The notes: a model not told the origin generated them from the sequence alone. Shown: positions 1 to 8,887, counted from the stretch's first letter. The stretch is DNA of 64,000 bases from Candidatus Desulfarcum epimagneticum (GCA_900659855.1 CAACVI010000034.1:248001-312000), one strand, 5' to 3'. Program-made: numbers and translations.

Positions 1-41
1 TAAACCCGCTTTTGGAAAAAACCGCCAGCTCATCTTCCCTG

Positions 42-70
42 TTTACAAACATTATGTTCTCCTTCATTAT
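42..70 (+). promoter_or_regulatory. Putative promoter of the hepT-mntA pair
   Basis: TTTACA, 17-nt spacer, CATTAT reads as a sigma-70-like promoter facing the HEPN gene. The -35 is a 5/6 match and the -10 only 4/6. It overlaps the repeated CATTATGTT motif, which would suit autoregulation by the toxin-antitoxin complex. Sequence-only prediction. Confidence 0.35.
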
Positions 71-100
71 GTTTTGAAACATTATGTTTGAAAACATAAT
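50..100. repeat. Three CATTATGTT iterons with 15-bp period plus one inverted copy
   Basis: CATTATGTT occurs at 50-58, 65-73 and 80-88, exactly 15 bp apart. An inverted copy follows, so ATTATGTTT (81-89) and AAACATAAT (92-100) form a 9-bp palindrome. The array overlaps the putative hepT-mntA promoter and probably is an operator. The rest of 1-291 shows no credible gene. Confidence 0.55.
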
Positions 101-135
101 AATGAAAAAGTTGAGCGCCGTCAAAAGCAAAAATC

Positions 136-230
136 CCCAGGGCTTTTTATCCTTTCAAAATAAAAGGATATCTGGTAAGAAAATGAATCGCAAACCAACC
201 CGAAAACCCTTAAAAAACGGCCTGGACATG
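136..230 (+). repeat. Direct repeat copy 1 (95 bp) flanking the hepT/IS/mntA island
   Basis: The stretch from CCCAGGGCTTTTTATCC to GGACATG recurs at 2545-2639 at the same length, with about 12 mismatches by eye (about 87% identity). Copy 2 leads directly into gltB. The two copies enclose the toxin-antitoxin locus and the IS element. This suggests that the module arrived by, or generated, a duplication of the gltB leader. Alternatively the repeat may be a dispersed family. Confidence 0.75.
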
Positions 231-291
231 GAGGCTCTCTTTATTGCCGCCCTGGACATGGGACACATGGCGGACGAATGGAGAACTGAAA

Positions 292-699
292 ATGGGGAGA
301 AAAGACATTCGATGGAAACAGAGATTTGACAATCTTGAAAGAGCGTATGAAATATTTTGGCGTATTCTGGATATTAAAGCGCCCAATGAAGCTGAAAAAA
401 TGGGTCTGATTCAAGCTTTTGAGATTGTTTTTGAACTTTCCTGGAAAACCATGAAAGATTATCTGTTTGAGCAGGGGTTTAATGAAAAATCCCCCAGGGG
501 AGTATTAAAACAGGCATTTCAAAATGAAATCATCGCGGACGGGCATCATTGGATAGAAGCGCTGGAAAACAGAAATGAAACCACGCATACCTATGATGAT
601 GACATGGCCGAAAAAATAGACGGAAAAATCAGGGAAATATACGCGCCGATGATACGAGATATGTATGTCTATTTAAAAAAAGAATACCACCATGAATAG
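292..699 (+). CDS. HepT-like HEPN toxin (HI0074 / nucleotidyltransferase substrate-binding family)
   Basis: The 135-residue protein is a helical HEPN protein of the HI0074 type. It carries the RX4HXY motif at R94, H99 and Y101 (RNETTHTY), which is the RNase signature of HepT toxins. In HepT/MntA systems the partner nucleotidyltransferase AMPylates the tyrosine and silences the toxin. ATG 292 is chosen because GGAG lies 8 nt upstream and family members begin near this point; an in-frame ATG at 244 is less likely. Its stop (TAG, 697-699) overlaps the original mntA start (ATG, 692-694), so the two were translationally coupled before the IS insertion. The toxin frame looks intact. Confidence 0.85.
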   Translation: MGRKDIRWKQRFDNLERAYEIFWRILDIKAPNEAEKMGLIQAFEIVFELSWKTMKDYLFEQGFNEKSPRGVLKQAFQNEIIADGHHWIEALENRNETTHTYDDDMAEKIDGKIREIYAPMIRDMYVYLKKEYHHE

Positions 700-704
700 C
701 GGCT

Positions 705-2177
705 CAATGTCATTAACTTAAGCAATGGGTTTGTAGTTTTGGTAAAAGGCCCTGGGCCTGATTTTATGTTTTCGCGGAAAACTTCTTCCGGGGCGAATGG
801 GTTCGATTGTCTCAACGAAAATATGGTGAATGCCGGATATTAGTTTTTCGACCGCCTTGGCCGGCTGATTGAACAATAAAACCATGGCGATTTTCATCTT
901 GGAAAGGGCTTGGGTAAAGTTGATCTGATAAGGATGTTTTCGGCCCCTGGTTTTATTCCTGATCTGTTTTTTGACCGGATGCGCCGTCATAGCAGTGAGA
1001 TTTTTGGATAAAACCTTTGAATGGAAGTCCTGATAAACAGACAAAACGGACTTTCCGGAGAAATTTTGAACCTCGATCCGGCATTTTAAAGCTTTGTAAT
1101 CTTCTTCGACGGGCCATCGCAAATGGTACAGATCTTTGAATATATGAACGGGAAAGGCTTGACCGTCGGTTAAGGATGTGATCAGAATTTCCGTTTCGCC
1201 GTTTTTCAGTTCCACCCGGATCAACCTTAATTTCAAAGGCTTGATGTCCAGGCCCATCTCTTTGCACTGGGAGATTGAGGAGGACGGGGCCTTTAAGCGG
1301 ATAATCTTTTCCTTTTTGCCGGATTTGGAGAACTTTTGGATTATTTTCCATTTTTTTGATATTCGGGCGCAGAAATTGGCGTTGAGCGATAATATCAAAT
1401 TGAAAAGCCAGTAGGCTGGATAGCCGCGATCCAGAAGAATCAGGTCCTGGGGCAGGAGATTCAGAAAATGATCCGCCGCCAGCTCCCTTTCACCGTTCTC
1501 AAGCGGGCTGATAGCGGCGTGGATTGTGGTTTTATTGATGACATCGAACATCTGGGAAATTCTGGCCATGGGGCGGGGTTTGCCTTTTGTGGGTTTCAGG
1601 ACCCCGAAATGATCGGTGATCTCTTTTTCATGGGGAAGGGCCAAGGTAGAGCCGTCAATGGCCAGCAGGTTAAATCCGCGCCATGTTTCAGGCGACATGT
1701 TTTCATAAAAGAAGCGGTTGGAGAGCCGATTGAGTTCTATAAAAGCCTCGTGTTTAAGTTTTTTTCGGGCCTTGCACAATGCGGCTTTTGAGACCATGCG
1801 TTCAAAACCGTCCAGATGAAGCATGGTTTTATAAAAACGATCCAGTTCATCCTGATAGGATCCTTTGGGCAGGCTTAAGAAATAATGGATCAGTGTGGGG
1901 AATGTGAGAAGTCTGTTTCTCTGGAAATCTTTTTCAGAAAATCTGTGTTTTTGAAGAAAATCATGAGAATGAATGATTTTATTGAGATTTTTGAAAAGGT
2001 TGGCACAGATTTTGCAAAGCAATATCCGTGCCGTGGCGACGTGACTTTTCAACTTTTCTTGACATTTTTTTCTCCTTTTAGCAAAAGAATGGTTTGAAAA
2101 CTTTAAAACAGAAATATCATAACTGCCTGAAAAATCAATAAAAATATTCATTTTAATCGCTTAAGTTAATGACATTG
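705..2177 (-). mobile_element. Complete IS4-family insertion sequence (1,473 bp)
   Basis: The element is bounded by a perfect 19-bp terminal inverted repeat, CAATGTCATTAACTTAAGC (705-723, complement at 2159-2177). It is flanked by a 10-bp target duplication, AATAGCGGCT (695-704 and 2178-2187). It carries one transposase gene. All parts are intact, so the insertion is probably recent. It lies 13 nt inside the original mntA reading frame. Confidence 0.95.
718..2151 (-). CDS. IS4-family DDE transposase
   Basis: This 477-residue protein has the DDE triad of IS4 transposases. The first Asp is D166 (LLAIDGST), the second is D241 (LILLDRGYP), and the Glu is E349. E349 sits in a complete YREK signature, Y342-(2)-R345-(3)-E349-(6)-K356, which defines the family. 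It cuts and pastes the surrounding element. The gene fills almost the whole IS and has no stop codons or frameshifts, so the copy is probably active. Its AT-rich composition differs from the GC-rich host genes to the right. Confidence 0.95.
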   Translation of the reverse strand: MNIFIDFSGSYDISVLKFSNHSFAKRRKKCQEKLKSHVATARILLCKICANLFKNLNKIIHSHDFLQKHRFSEKDFQRNRLLTFPTLIHYFLSLPKGSYQDELDRFYKTMLHLDGFERMVSKAALCKARKKLKHEAFIELNRLSNRFFYENMSPETWRGFNLLAIDGSTLALPHEKEITDHFGVLKPTKGKPRPMARISQMFDVINKTTIHAAISPLENGERELAADHFLNLLPQDLILLDRGYPAYWLFNLILSLNANFCARISKKWKIIQKFSKSGKKEKIIRLKAPSSSISQCKEMGLDIKPLKLRLIRVELKNGETEILITSLTDGQAFPVHIFKDLYHLRWPVEEDYKALKCRIEVQNFSGKSVLSVYQDFHSKVLSKNLTAMTAHPVKKQIRNKTRGRKHPYQINFTQALSKMKIAMVLLFNQPAKAVEKLISGIHHIFVETIEPIRPGRSFPRKHKIRPRAFYQNYKPIA

Positions 2178-2513
2178 AATAGCGGCTTGACAAAACTGGA
2201 TATGGAAACCATTATCCGGGTTTTCGAGAAATACCCGGAAATTGAAACGGCTGTTCTGTACGGCTCCCGCGCTATGGGCGCGTATCAGAAAGGCTCCGAC
2301 ATTGATATTGCGTTAAAGGGAAAAAAGCTTACCTCCGGCATCTGTTCGCACGTCCATTTTGAGTTGGAAGAAGAGACCCTTCTGCCTTATTTTTTTGATA
2401 TCACGGATTATCAGAACATTAAAAATGAAAAACTTAAGGATCATATTGACCGGGTTGGGAAAGTGATTTATGGGATTGGCGGTGGTGATCAAATTTTCAC
2501 GCAGACGCCTTGA
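2169..2513 (+). CDS. MntA-like minimal nucleotidyltransferase antitoxin, 5' end replaced by the IS
   Basis: The 114-residue protein has the minimal nucleotidyltransferase motif GSX10DXD (G32-S33, D44, D46) and a later FDITDY strand expected to carry the third carboxylate. In HepT/MntA pairs it AMPylates and neutralises the HEPN toxin. The original start (ATG at 692) was cut off by the IS. The right inverted repeat of the IS supplies a new in-frame ATG (2169) followed by two codons, after which the duplicated target restores the native sequence from residue 2. No Shine-Dalgarno sequence precedes 2169, and an internal ATG at 2202 is an alternative. Expression would need readthrough or a promoter in the IS end. 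Confidence 0.8.
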   Translation: MTLNSGLTKLDMETIIRVFEKYPEIETAVLYGSRAMGAYQKGSDIDIALKGKKLTSGICSHVHFELEEETLLPYFFDITDYQNIKNEKLKDHIDRVGKVIYGIGGGDQIFTQTP

Positions 2514-2544
2514 CCAGCGGCTGAAAGCGAATCCTTCCCCGCCT

Positions 2545-2639
2545 CCCAGGGCTTTTTATCCTTCCAAAACAAAAGAATATCTGCTAAGAAAATGGATTGC
2601 AGACAAACTCGAAAACCCTTAAAAAACGGCTCAGACATG
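2545..2639 (+). repeat. Direct repeat copy 2 (95 bp), leader of gltB
   Basis: Partner of the 136-230 repeat, with equal length and about 12 mismatches. It ends at the proposed gltB start, so the repeat probably is the ancestral gltB leader duplicated around the inserted module. Confidence 0.75.
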
Positions 2640-5600
2640 ACAGATTCAAAAAAAACGCATCCATCTTTTCCCCCGGCCCGGGGGCTGTATGACCCCCAAA
2701 ACGAGCATGATTCCTGCGGGGTGGCCTTTGTGGCCGATATCAACGGAAAAAAAAGCCGCAAAATCGTCAAAAACGGGTTAAAGATACTTGAAAATCTCAT
2801 GCACCGGGGGGCCATCGGCGGGGATATGTCCACCGGCGACGGGGCGGGCCTTCTGACCCAGGTTCCCCACGGTTTTTTCCAAAAAACCTGCGCCGGGCTG
2901 GGAATCGACCTGCCCCCCGGGGGGGAGTTCGGCGTGGGCTTCGCCTTTATGCCCCGGGACAAAAAAGCCTTTGAGGCGTGCGCGGCCATCGTGGAGGACC
3001 AGGCGGCCGAAGCCGGCCTTTCATTTTTGGGATGGCGGGACGTTCCGGTGAAAACCGGCGTCATAAAAGGCCAGGCCCTGGCCGAGCGGCCCCATATGAG
3101 GCAGTTTTTTGTGAAAAAAGAGGGCCTCAAAGACGCCGCGCTTGAGCGAAAGCTCTACGTGGCCCGAAGGCTCATGGAAAAAGCCGCCGACCGGGTGAAG
3201 ATCAAAAAAGGATGTTTTTACCTTCCCAGTTTCTCATGCCGCACCATCGTGTACAAGGGCCTGTTCACCGCGCCCCAGCTCTCCGGGTTTTACCCGGACC
3301 TTCACGATCCGGACTTTCAAAGCGCCGTGGCCGTGGCGCATCAGCGCTACAGCACCAACACCTTTCCGTCGTGGGAGCTGGCCCAGCCTTTCCGCTACAT
3401 GGCCCACAACGGCGAGATCAACACCATCCGGGGCAACCTCAATCACATCCGGTCCCGGGAGCAGTCCCTTGACTCGGCCCTTTTCGGGGCGGACATCAAA
3501 AAAATCCTGCCGGTGATCAATGAAAACGGAAGCGACTCGTCGTGCCTGGACAACACCCTGGAGCTTCTGGTCAACGCCGGCCGCTCCATTTCCCACTCCA
3601 TGCTCATGCTCGTCCCCGAGGCGTGGGGGGTGAAATACCCCATGGGGCCGGATCTGAGGGGATTTTTTGAATACCACGCCGGGATGATGGAGCCCTGGGA
3701 CGGCCCCGCCGCCGTGGCGTTTTCCGACGGCGCCGGCGCCGGCGCGCTCCTGGACCGAAACGGCCTCCGCCCGGCCCGCTACACCATCACCACAAACGAC
3801 ATGATCGTCTTTGCCTCCGAGGCCGGGGTTCTGGACGTGGCGCCCGGGGAAATCCGGGAAAAAGGGGCGCTGGGGCCCGGAGAGATTCTCATGGTGGACT
3901 TTGAGAAAAAACGGGTCCTGAAAAACGCCGAGGTCAAGACCCGGAACGCCCGGAAACATCCCTACCGGAGGTGGGTGGAGGAAAACCGCATCTCCCTGAG
4001 GGGATTTTATTCCGATGTCCGCGATGTGACGCCCGAGACCTCCACGCTGCTTTTCCGCCAGAGACTGTTCGGCTACTCAAGGGAAGACCTTCATCTGATC
4101 CTGGCCAAAATGGCCCGGACGGGCCAGGAGCCGGTGGGCTCCATGGGAATGGACGCGCCCCTGGCCGTGTTTTCGGAAAAAAGCCAGCTTCTGTTCAACT
4201 ACTTCAAGCAGCTGTTCGCCCAGGTCACCAATCCCCCCATCGACTCGGTGCGGGAGGAGCTGGTGATGTCGCTGATGACCTTCATCGGAAATCCCGGGAA
4301 CATTTTAAAAGAGATTCCCCAGAACAGCCACCTGATCAAGCTGGCCCATCCCATCCTGGGCAACGACGATCTCACTTTGATCAAACGCTTGAGCATCAAA
4401 GGGTTTTCCAGCGCGCTGATCCCCATGTTCTTTCCCCGGGGGGGCGACGGAAAAGACCTGGAGGCCGCCCTGACCCGAATGGGGGACATGGCCGACGAGG
4501 CCCTTGAAAACGGGGCCTCCCTTCTGATCCTTTCCGACCGGAACCCGACCGAAGACCAGACCCCCATCCCGTCTCTCCTGGCCGCCTCAGCCATGAACCG
4601 CCACCTGGTGGACAAAGGGGCGAGAACCGGCGCCGGCGTCATTGTGGAGACCGGGGAGGCCCGGGAAGTGATGCACATCGCCCTTCTTTTGGGATACGGG
4701 GCCACCACCGTGAACCCCTACCTGGCCTTTGAAACCGTGGCCCACATGGCGGAAACCGGTTTGATTCCCGGGGTCCGGGGCTCGGCCGACGCCATTGAGA
4801 AATACATCAAGGCGCTTTGCAAGGGCCTTTTAAAAATTATGTCCAAAATGGGCATCTCCACCCTGAGGAGCTACCGCGGGGCCCAGGTGTTCCAGGCCAT
4901 CGGGCTCAACCGGGGCCTGGTGGAGCGCTATTTCAGGGGGACCGCGTCCCAGATCGAGGGGATCGGACTGGATGAGATCGCCCGGGAAACCGCCCGGAGG
5001 CATGAGGACGCCGTCCGGGACTCGCGCTCCCCGTCCCCCCTTCTTCCCTCCGGCGGGAATTACCGCCTTCGGGCCGACGGAGAGCGGCATCTCTGGACCC
5101 CGGAGTCCATCTCCCTTCTCCAGCGCTCGGTGAGGGAAAATGATCCCGGTCTGTACGAAAAGTACGCGAAAACCGTCAACGACCAGTCCGAAAAATTCTC
5201 CACCATCCGAGGGCTGTTCCGGTTCAAAAAAACGGACCCCGTTCCCGTTGAGGAGGTGGAGCCGGCCTCTGAAATCGTCAAACGCTTTGTCACCGGGGCC
5301 ATGTCCTTCGGCTCCATCAGCAGAGAGGCCCACGAGACCATCGCCATCGCCATGAATCGCATCGGCGGAAAAAGCAACAGCGGCGAAGGGGGCGAGGACC
5401 CGGCCCGGTATGTTCCGCTTGAAAACGGGGACAGCCGATGCAGCGCCATCAAGCAGATCGCCAGCGGGCGCTTCGGGGTGACCGCCGAGTACCTGGTCAA
5501 CGCCTCGGAGCTTCAGATCAAAATGGCCCAGGGCGCCAAGCCGGGCGAGGGGGGGCAGCTTCCCGGCCACAAGGTCAACGATGAGATCGCCCGGGTTCGC

Positions 5601-7190
5601 CACTCCACCCCGGGGGTGACGCTGATCTCGCCGCCGCCCCACCACGACATCTACTCCATCGAGGACCTGGCACAGCTCATTTTCGATTTGAAAAACATCA
5701 ACCCGAGCGCCCGGGTGTCCGTGAAACTCGTGTCTGAAAACGGGGTGGGCGCCGTGGCCGCCGGGGTGTCCAAGGCCCACGCGGACCTGGTTTTGATCAG
5801 CGGCTACGACGGCGGGACCGGGGCGTCTCCCCTGTCCTCCATCCGCCACGCCGGTGCGCCCTGGGAGCTGGGGCTCGCGGAGACCCAGCAGACCCTGATG
5901 CTCAACGGGCTCAGAAGCCGGATCCGGGTCCAGGTGGACGGACGGATGAAAACCGGCCGGGACGTGGCCGTGGCCGCGCTCCTGGGCGCCGAGGAGTTCG
6001 GTTTCGCCACCTCCATTCTGATGACCCTGGGATGCGTGATGATGCGAAAATGCCACGAAAACACATGCCCCGCGGGCATCGCCACCCAGGACCCCCGGCT
6101 TCGGAAACTCTTTAACGGAAAACCCGAGTATGTGACCCGCTTTTTGACCATGATCGCCGAAGAGACCCGGACCCACATGGCCCGGCTGGGGTTTCGGACC
6201 ATGGACGAGATGGTCGGGCGCTCGGACCTTCTGGAAATGGACCGGGCCATCGACTTCTGGAAATCCCGGGGGGTGGATCTGTCCCGGACCCTGGTCAACG
6301 ACGCCCTTTCCGGAGACTCTCCCAGGCGAAAAACCGAAAGCCAGCCCGACGACACCCGGGACATCCTGGACCGGACGCTCATCAAACGCTGCAAAAAATC
6401 CATTCAAAACAAAAAGCCCGTGACCCTTAAGACGCCCATCCGGAACGTCAACCGGACCACCGGCGCCATGCTTTCGGGCGAGATCGTCAAAACACACGGG
6501 GGAGACGGGCTTCCCGACGACGCCATCACCTGCCGGCTCACCGGCGCGGCGGGCCAGAGCTTCGGCGCCTTCGCCGCGAAGGGCCTGACCCTTGAGCTGC
6601 ATGGCGAGGCCAACGACTACCTGGGCAAGGGCCTTTCAGGGGGAAAAATCATCGTCAACCCCTACCCCGGCGCCTCCTTTGACCCTTGCGAAAACGTCAT
6701 CGCCGGAAACGTCATCCTTTACGGCGCCGTCTCCGGCGAGGTGTATATCCACGGCAAGGCGGGCCAGCGCTTCGCCATTCGGAACAGCGGCGCCTGGGCC
6801 GTGGTGGAGGGCGTGGGGGACCACGCCTGCGAATACATGACCGGGGGACGGGTGACGATCCTGGGGGAGACCGGCATCAACTTCGCCGCCGGAATGAGCG
6901 GGGGCATCGCCTATGTCTATGACCCCCATCAGCAGTTTGACAAAAGATGCAATCTGGACATGGTGGACCTGGAGTCGGTGACCGATCCCCAGGATGAGAA
7001 AGAGCTGAAAACCATGATTGAAAAACACTTTCAACACACAAAAAGCGTCCGGGCTGAAAAGATTCTCAATTCCTGGGAATCGGAGCTGCCCTTTTTCACG
7101 AAAATTTTTCCCATGGAATATCGAAAGGCCCTTGGCAAGATGATCCGGGAAGACGAAGAGACGGAAAGACAAGAGGTGTGGCATGGGTAA
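2637..7190 (+). CDS. gltB: Glutamate synthase (GOGAT) large subunit
   Basis: The protein transfers the glutamine amide to 2-oxoglutarate, giving two glutamates, with electrons from the GltD-type subunit. The N-terminal Ntn glutaminase domain starts at the Cys of HDSCGV (residue 27 from ATG 2637), normally exposed by removal of a propeptide. The central and FMN/2-oxoglutarate domains follow, with the 3Fe-4S cysteine set CVMMRKCHENTCP. The C-terminal beta-helix GXGXG region is near residues 1280-1400. Length (about 1,517 residues) fits the family. An in-frame ATG at 2592 lies inside the direct repeat; neither start has a convincing ribosome-binding site. The end overlaps gltD by 8 nt, so they form an operon. 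Confidence 0.96.
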   Translation: MTDSKKTHPSFPPARGLYDPQNEHDSCGVAFVADINGKKSRKIVKNGLKILENLMHRGAIGGDMSTGDGAGLLTQVPHGFFQKTCAGLGIDLPPGGEFGVGFAFMPRDKKAFEACAAIVEDQAAEAGLSFLGWRDVPVKTGVIKGQALAERPHMRQFFVKKEGLKDAALERKLYVARRLMEKAADRVKIKKGCFYLPSFSCRTIVYKGLFTAPQLSGFYPDLHDPDFQSAVAVAHQRYSTNTFPSWELAQPFRYMAHNGEINTIRGNLNHIRSREQSLDSALFGADIKKILPVINENGSDSSCLDNTLELLVNAGRSISHSMLMLVPEAWGVKYPMGPDLRGFFEYHAGMMEPWDGPAAVAFSDGAGAGALLDRNGLRPARYTITTNDMIVFASEAGVLDVAPGEIREKGALGPGEILMVDFEKKRVLKNAEVKTRNARKHPYRRWVEENRISLRGFYSDVRDVTPETSTLLFRQRLFGYSREDLHLILAKMARTGQEPVGSMGMDAPLAVFSEKSQLLFNYFKQLFAQVTNPPIDSVREELVMSLMTFIGNPGNILKEIPQNSHLIKLAHPILGNDDLTLIKRLSIKGFSSALIPMFFPRGGDGKDLEAALTRMGDMADEALENGASLLILSDRNPTEDQTPIPSLLAASAMNRHLVDKGARTGAGVIVETGEAREVMHIALLLGYGATTVNPYLAFETVAHMAETGLIPGVRGSADAIEKYIKALCKGLLKIMSKMGISTLRSYRGAQVFQAIGLNRGLVERYFRGTASQIEGIGLDEIARETARRHEDAVRDSRSPSPLLPSGGNYRLRADGERHLWTPESISLLQRSVRENDPGLYEKYAKTVNDQSEKFSTIRGLFRFKKTDPVPVEEVEPASEIVKRFVTGAMSFGSISREAHETIAIAMNRIGGKSNSGEGGEDPARYVPLENGDSRCSAIKQIASGRFGVTAEYLVNASELQIKMAQGAKPGEGGQLPGHKVNDEIARVRHSTPGVTLISPPPHHDIYSIEDLAQLIFDLKNINPSARVSVKLVSENGVGAVAAGVSKAHADLVLISGYDGGTGASPLSSIRHAGAPWELGLAETQQTLMLNGLRSRIRVQVDGRMKTGRDVAVAALLGAEEFGFATSILMTLGCVMMRKCHENTCPAGIATQDPRLRKLFNGKPEYVTRFLTMIAEETRTHMARLGFRTMDEMVGRSDLLEMDRAIDFWKSRGVDLSRTLVNDALSGDSPRRKTESQPDDTRDILDRTLIKRCKKSIQNKKPVTLKTPIRNVNRTTGAMLSGEIVKTHGGDGLPDDAITCRLTGAAGQSFGAFAAKGLTLELHGEANDYLGKGLSGGKIIVNPYPGASFDPCENVIAGNVILYGAVSGEVYIHGKAGQRFAIRNSGAWAVVEGVGDHACEYMTGGRVTILGETGINFAAGMSGGIAYVYDPHQQFDKRCNLDMVDLESVTDPQDEKELKTMIEKHFQHTKSVRAEKILNSWESELPFFTKIFPMEYRKALGKMIREDEETERQEVWHG

Positions 7191-8607
7191 ACCAGGCGGA
7201 ATCATGGAATACGACCGGAAAGAGCCCTCTTACCGGCCGGTGGAGGAGCGCCTGAAAGACCACCGGGAGGTGGAGATCAAAGCCGGCGAAAACGAAATTC
7301 TGGAACAGGCGGCCCGGTGCATGGACTGCGGGGTTCCTTTCTGCCACGCTTACGGATGTCCGGCGGCGAACCATATCCCGGAACTCAACGAATTCATCCA
7401 CCGGGGGCTGTGGAAAGAGGCCCTGGACATGCTGCTTTCCACCAATAATTTTCCCGAGTTCACCGGCCGCCTGTGCCCGGCCCTGTGCGAGTCCGCCTGC
7501 GTGGGCGGAATCCACCAGGGCCCGGTGTCCGTCCGGGAGATTGAGCTGGCGGTGATTGAAAAAGCCTTTGAGACCGGTCTGATGAAACCCAGTCCCCCCG
7601 AAAGGAGGGACGGAACATCCGCGGCGATCATCGGGTCGGGCCCCGCCGGGCTGGCCGCCGCCGACACCCTGAACCGCGCCGGCGTCCTTGTGACGGTGTT
7701 TGACGAGGCCGATAAGCCGGGCGGCCTTCTTCGCTACGGAATCCCGGATTTCAAAATGGAAAAACGGGTCATCGACCGGCGCGTCCAACTGATGAAAGAC
7801 GAAGGGGTGATCTTTGAGACCGGGATCGTGGCCGGGGAAGACATCTCCTTGAAGTATCTTTTGAAACATTTCAACGCCGTGTGCCTGGCCTGCGGGGCCC
7901 GGGCCTACCGGGATCTGCCGATCCCGGGGCGGGACCTGGACGGCGTTCATTTCGCCATGGACTACCTGGTTCAGCAGAACATCAAAAACCGGGGAAACGC
8001 CATCGACCCCTCCCTGGAAATAGACGCCCGGGGGAAAAAAGTCGTGGTCATCGGCGGCGGCGACACCGGCTCGGACTGCGTGGGCACGGCCCTGAGGCAG
8101 GGGGCCCAGAGCGTGACGCAGCTGGAGATCATGCCCAAACCCCCGGAGGAAAGGCCGGATGAGACCCCCTGGCCCATGTGGCCCCAAGTCTTAAGAACCT
8201 CCCACGCTCACAAGGAGGGCGGGGAGCGGCGGTGGTCCACCGCCACCCAGGCGTTTGAGGGAGAGTTCGGGCAGGTGAAAAAGCTCAAATGCGTCGAAGT
8301 GGAATGGACGGCCGGCGAGCCCCCGGTCCCCAAAGAGATCCCGGGCTCTGAATTTGAAATCGAGGCGGACCTGGTCATCCTGGCCATGGGATTCACCGGC
8401 CCCGGGAACAAACCCCTCATCCAGGCGTTTAACCTGGAGACCGACTCCAGGGGAAATGTCAAGGCAGACCCTCACCGCATGACCAGCGTGGACGGGGTCT
8501 TCGTGGCCGGGGACATGACCATCGGGCAGTCTTTGATCGTGCGGGCCATCTCCTCGGGACGCGAGGCGGCCCAGGGGGTTTTGTCTTATCTGAAAAAAAA
8601 GGTGTGA
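7183..8607 (+). CDS. gltD: Glutamate synthase small subunit (NAD(P)H, FAD, Fe-S)
   Basis: The 474-residue protein feeds NAD(P)H electrons to GltB. The N-terminal Fe-S domain has CMDCGVPFCH and the following GCP, then CPALCESAC. The FAD-binding motif GSGPAGLAAA and the nucleotide-binding motif GGGDTGSDC follow. The ATG at 7183 lies within the gltB end (ATGGGTAA), indicating coupling; ATG 7204 is a less likely start. Together with GltB it assimilates ammonia with glutamine synthetase. Confidence 0.96.
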   Translation: MGKPGGIMEYDRKEPSYRPVEERLKDHREVEIKAGENEILEQAARCMDCGVPFCHAYGCPAANHIPELNEFIHRGLWKEALDMLLSTNNFPEFTGRLCPALCESACVGGIHQGPVSVREIELAVIEKAFETGLMKPSPPERRDGTSAAIIGSGPAGLAAADTLNRAGVLVTVFDEADKPGGLLRYGIPDFKMEKRVIDRRVQLMKDEGVIFETGIVAGEDISLKYLLKHFNAVCLACGARAYRDLPIPGRDLDGVHFAMDYLVQQNIKNRGNAIDPSLEIDARGKKVVVIGGGDTGSDCVGTALRQGAQSVTQLEIMPKPPEERPDETPWPMWPQVLRTSHAHKEGGERRWSTATQAFEGEFGQVKKLKCVEVEWTAGEPPVPKEIPGSEFEIEADLVILAMGFTGPGNKPLIQAFNLETDSRGNVKADPHRMTSVDGVFVAGDMTIGQSLIVRAISSGREAAQGVLSYLKKKV

Positions 8608-8653
8608 GATGGTTGGGAGGTCAAGCTTTTCAGAACCCGACCGTCAATAGTTG

Positions 8654-8800
8654 ATAAACTCGTAAAAAAGCTTGGGATGGCTAAGTCAAAAATTCGATAT
8701 ACAAGGCGTAGTGGTTATTTTTAATCAAGGCAATACATGTAGTATGCCTTGATTAAAAATAAGCGCTGCAACGCCGTAGATCGGATTTTTTACGACGCCA
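8654..8800. mobile_element. MITE-like non-autonomous palindromic element (147 bp)
   Basis: A long inverted repeat pairs TTATTTTTAATCAAGGCA (8715-8732) with its complement (8745-8762). Weaker pairing extends outward through AAATTCGATATACAAGGCG. Both ends carry TCGTAAAAAA-type termini. It is flanked by an identical 10-mer, TCAATAGTTG (8644-8653 and 8801-8810), a plausible target-site duplication. No coding capacity. It occupies most of the gap between gltD and the next gene, and both converging transcripts would run into it. Confidence 0.7.
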
Positions 8801-8855
8801 TCAATAGTTGTGACAGCCTCAATCCGTGACGGCCTCCTAAAAAAACTGCCATGCC

Positions 8856-8868
8856 TTTTTTTACGAGT
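8856..8868 (-). repeat. Dispersed ACTCGTAAAAAA motif
   Basis: The 12-mer ACTCGTAAAAAA occurs at 8658-8669 (+), 8857-8868 (-), 15534-15545 (-) and 19055-19066 (+), always in intergenic DNA. The copy at 15534-15552 extends to a 19-nt match with the left end of the 8.65-kb MITE (TTGATAAACTCGTAAAAAA). The copies look like termini or remnants of the same element family. Confidence 0.5.
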
Positions 8869-8887
8869 CCGTCTAAACGGAGGGATG

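Noticed and set aside
84-329. 81-residue frame before hepT
   Set aside because: It runs through the iterons and the direct repeat, overlaps hepT, has no ribosome-binding site and no family resemblance.
2592-2636. Earlier gltB start
   Set aside because: The extra 15 codons fall inside the 95-bp repeat, which also occurs at 136-230 without gltB, so they are unlikely to be coding, though this is not excluded.
4830-6602. 590-residue open frame opposite gltB
   Set aside because: It lies wholly antisense to a well-supported gene, has a low-complexity Gly/Pro/His/Arg composition typical of the reverse frame of GC-rich DNA, and shows no domain.
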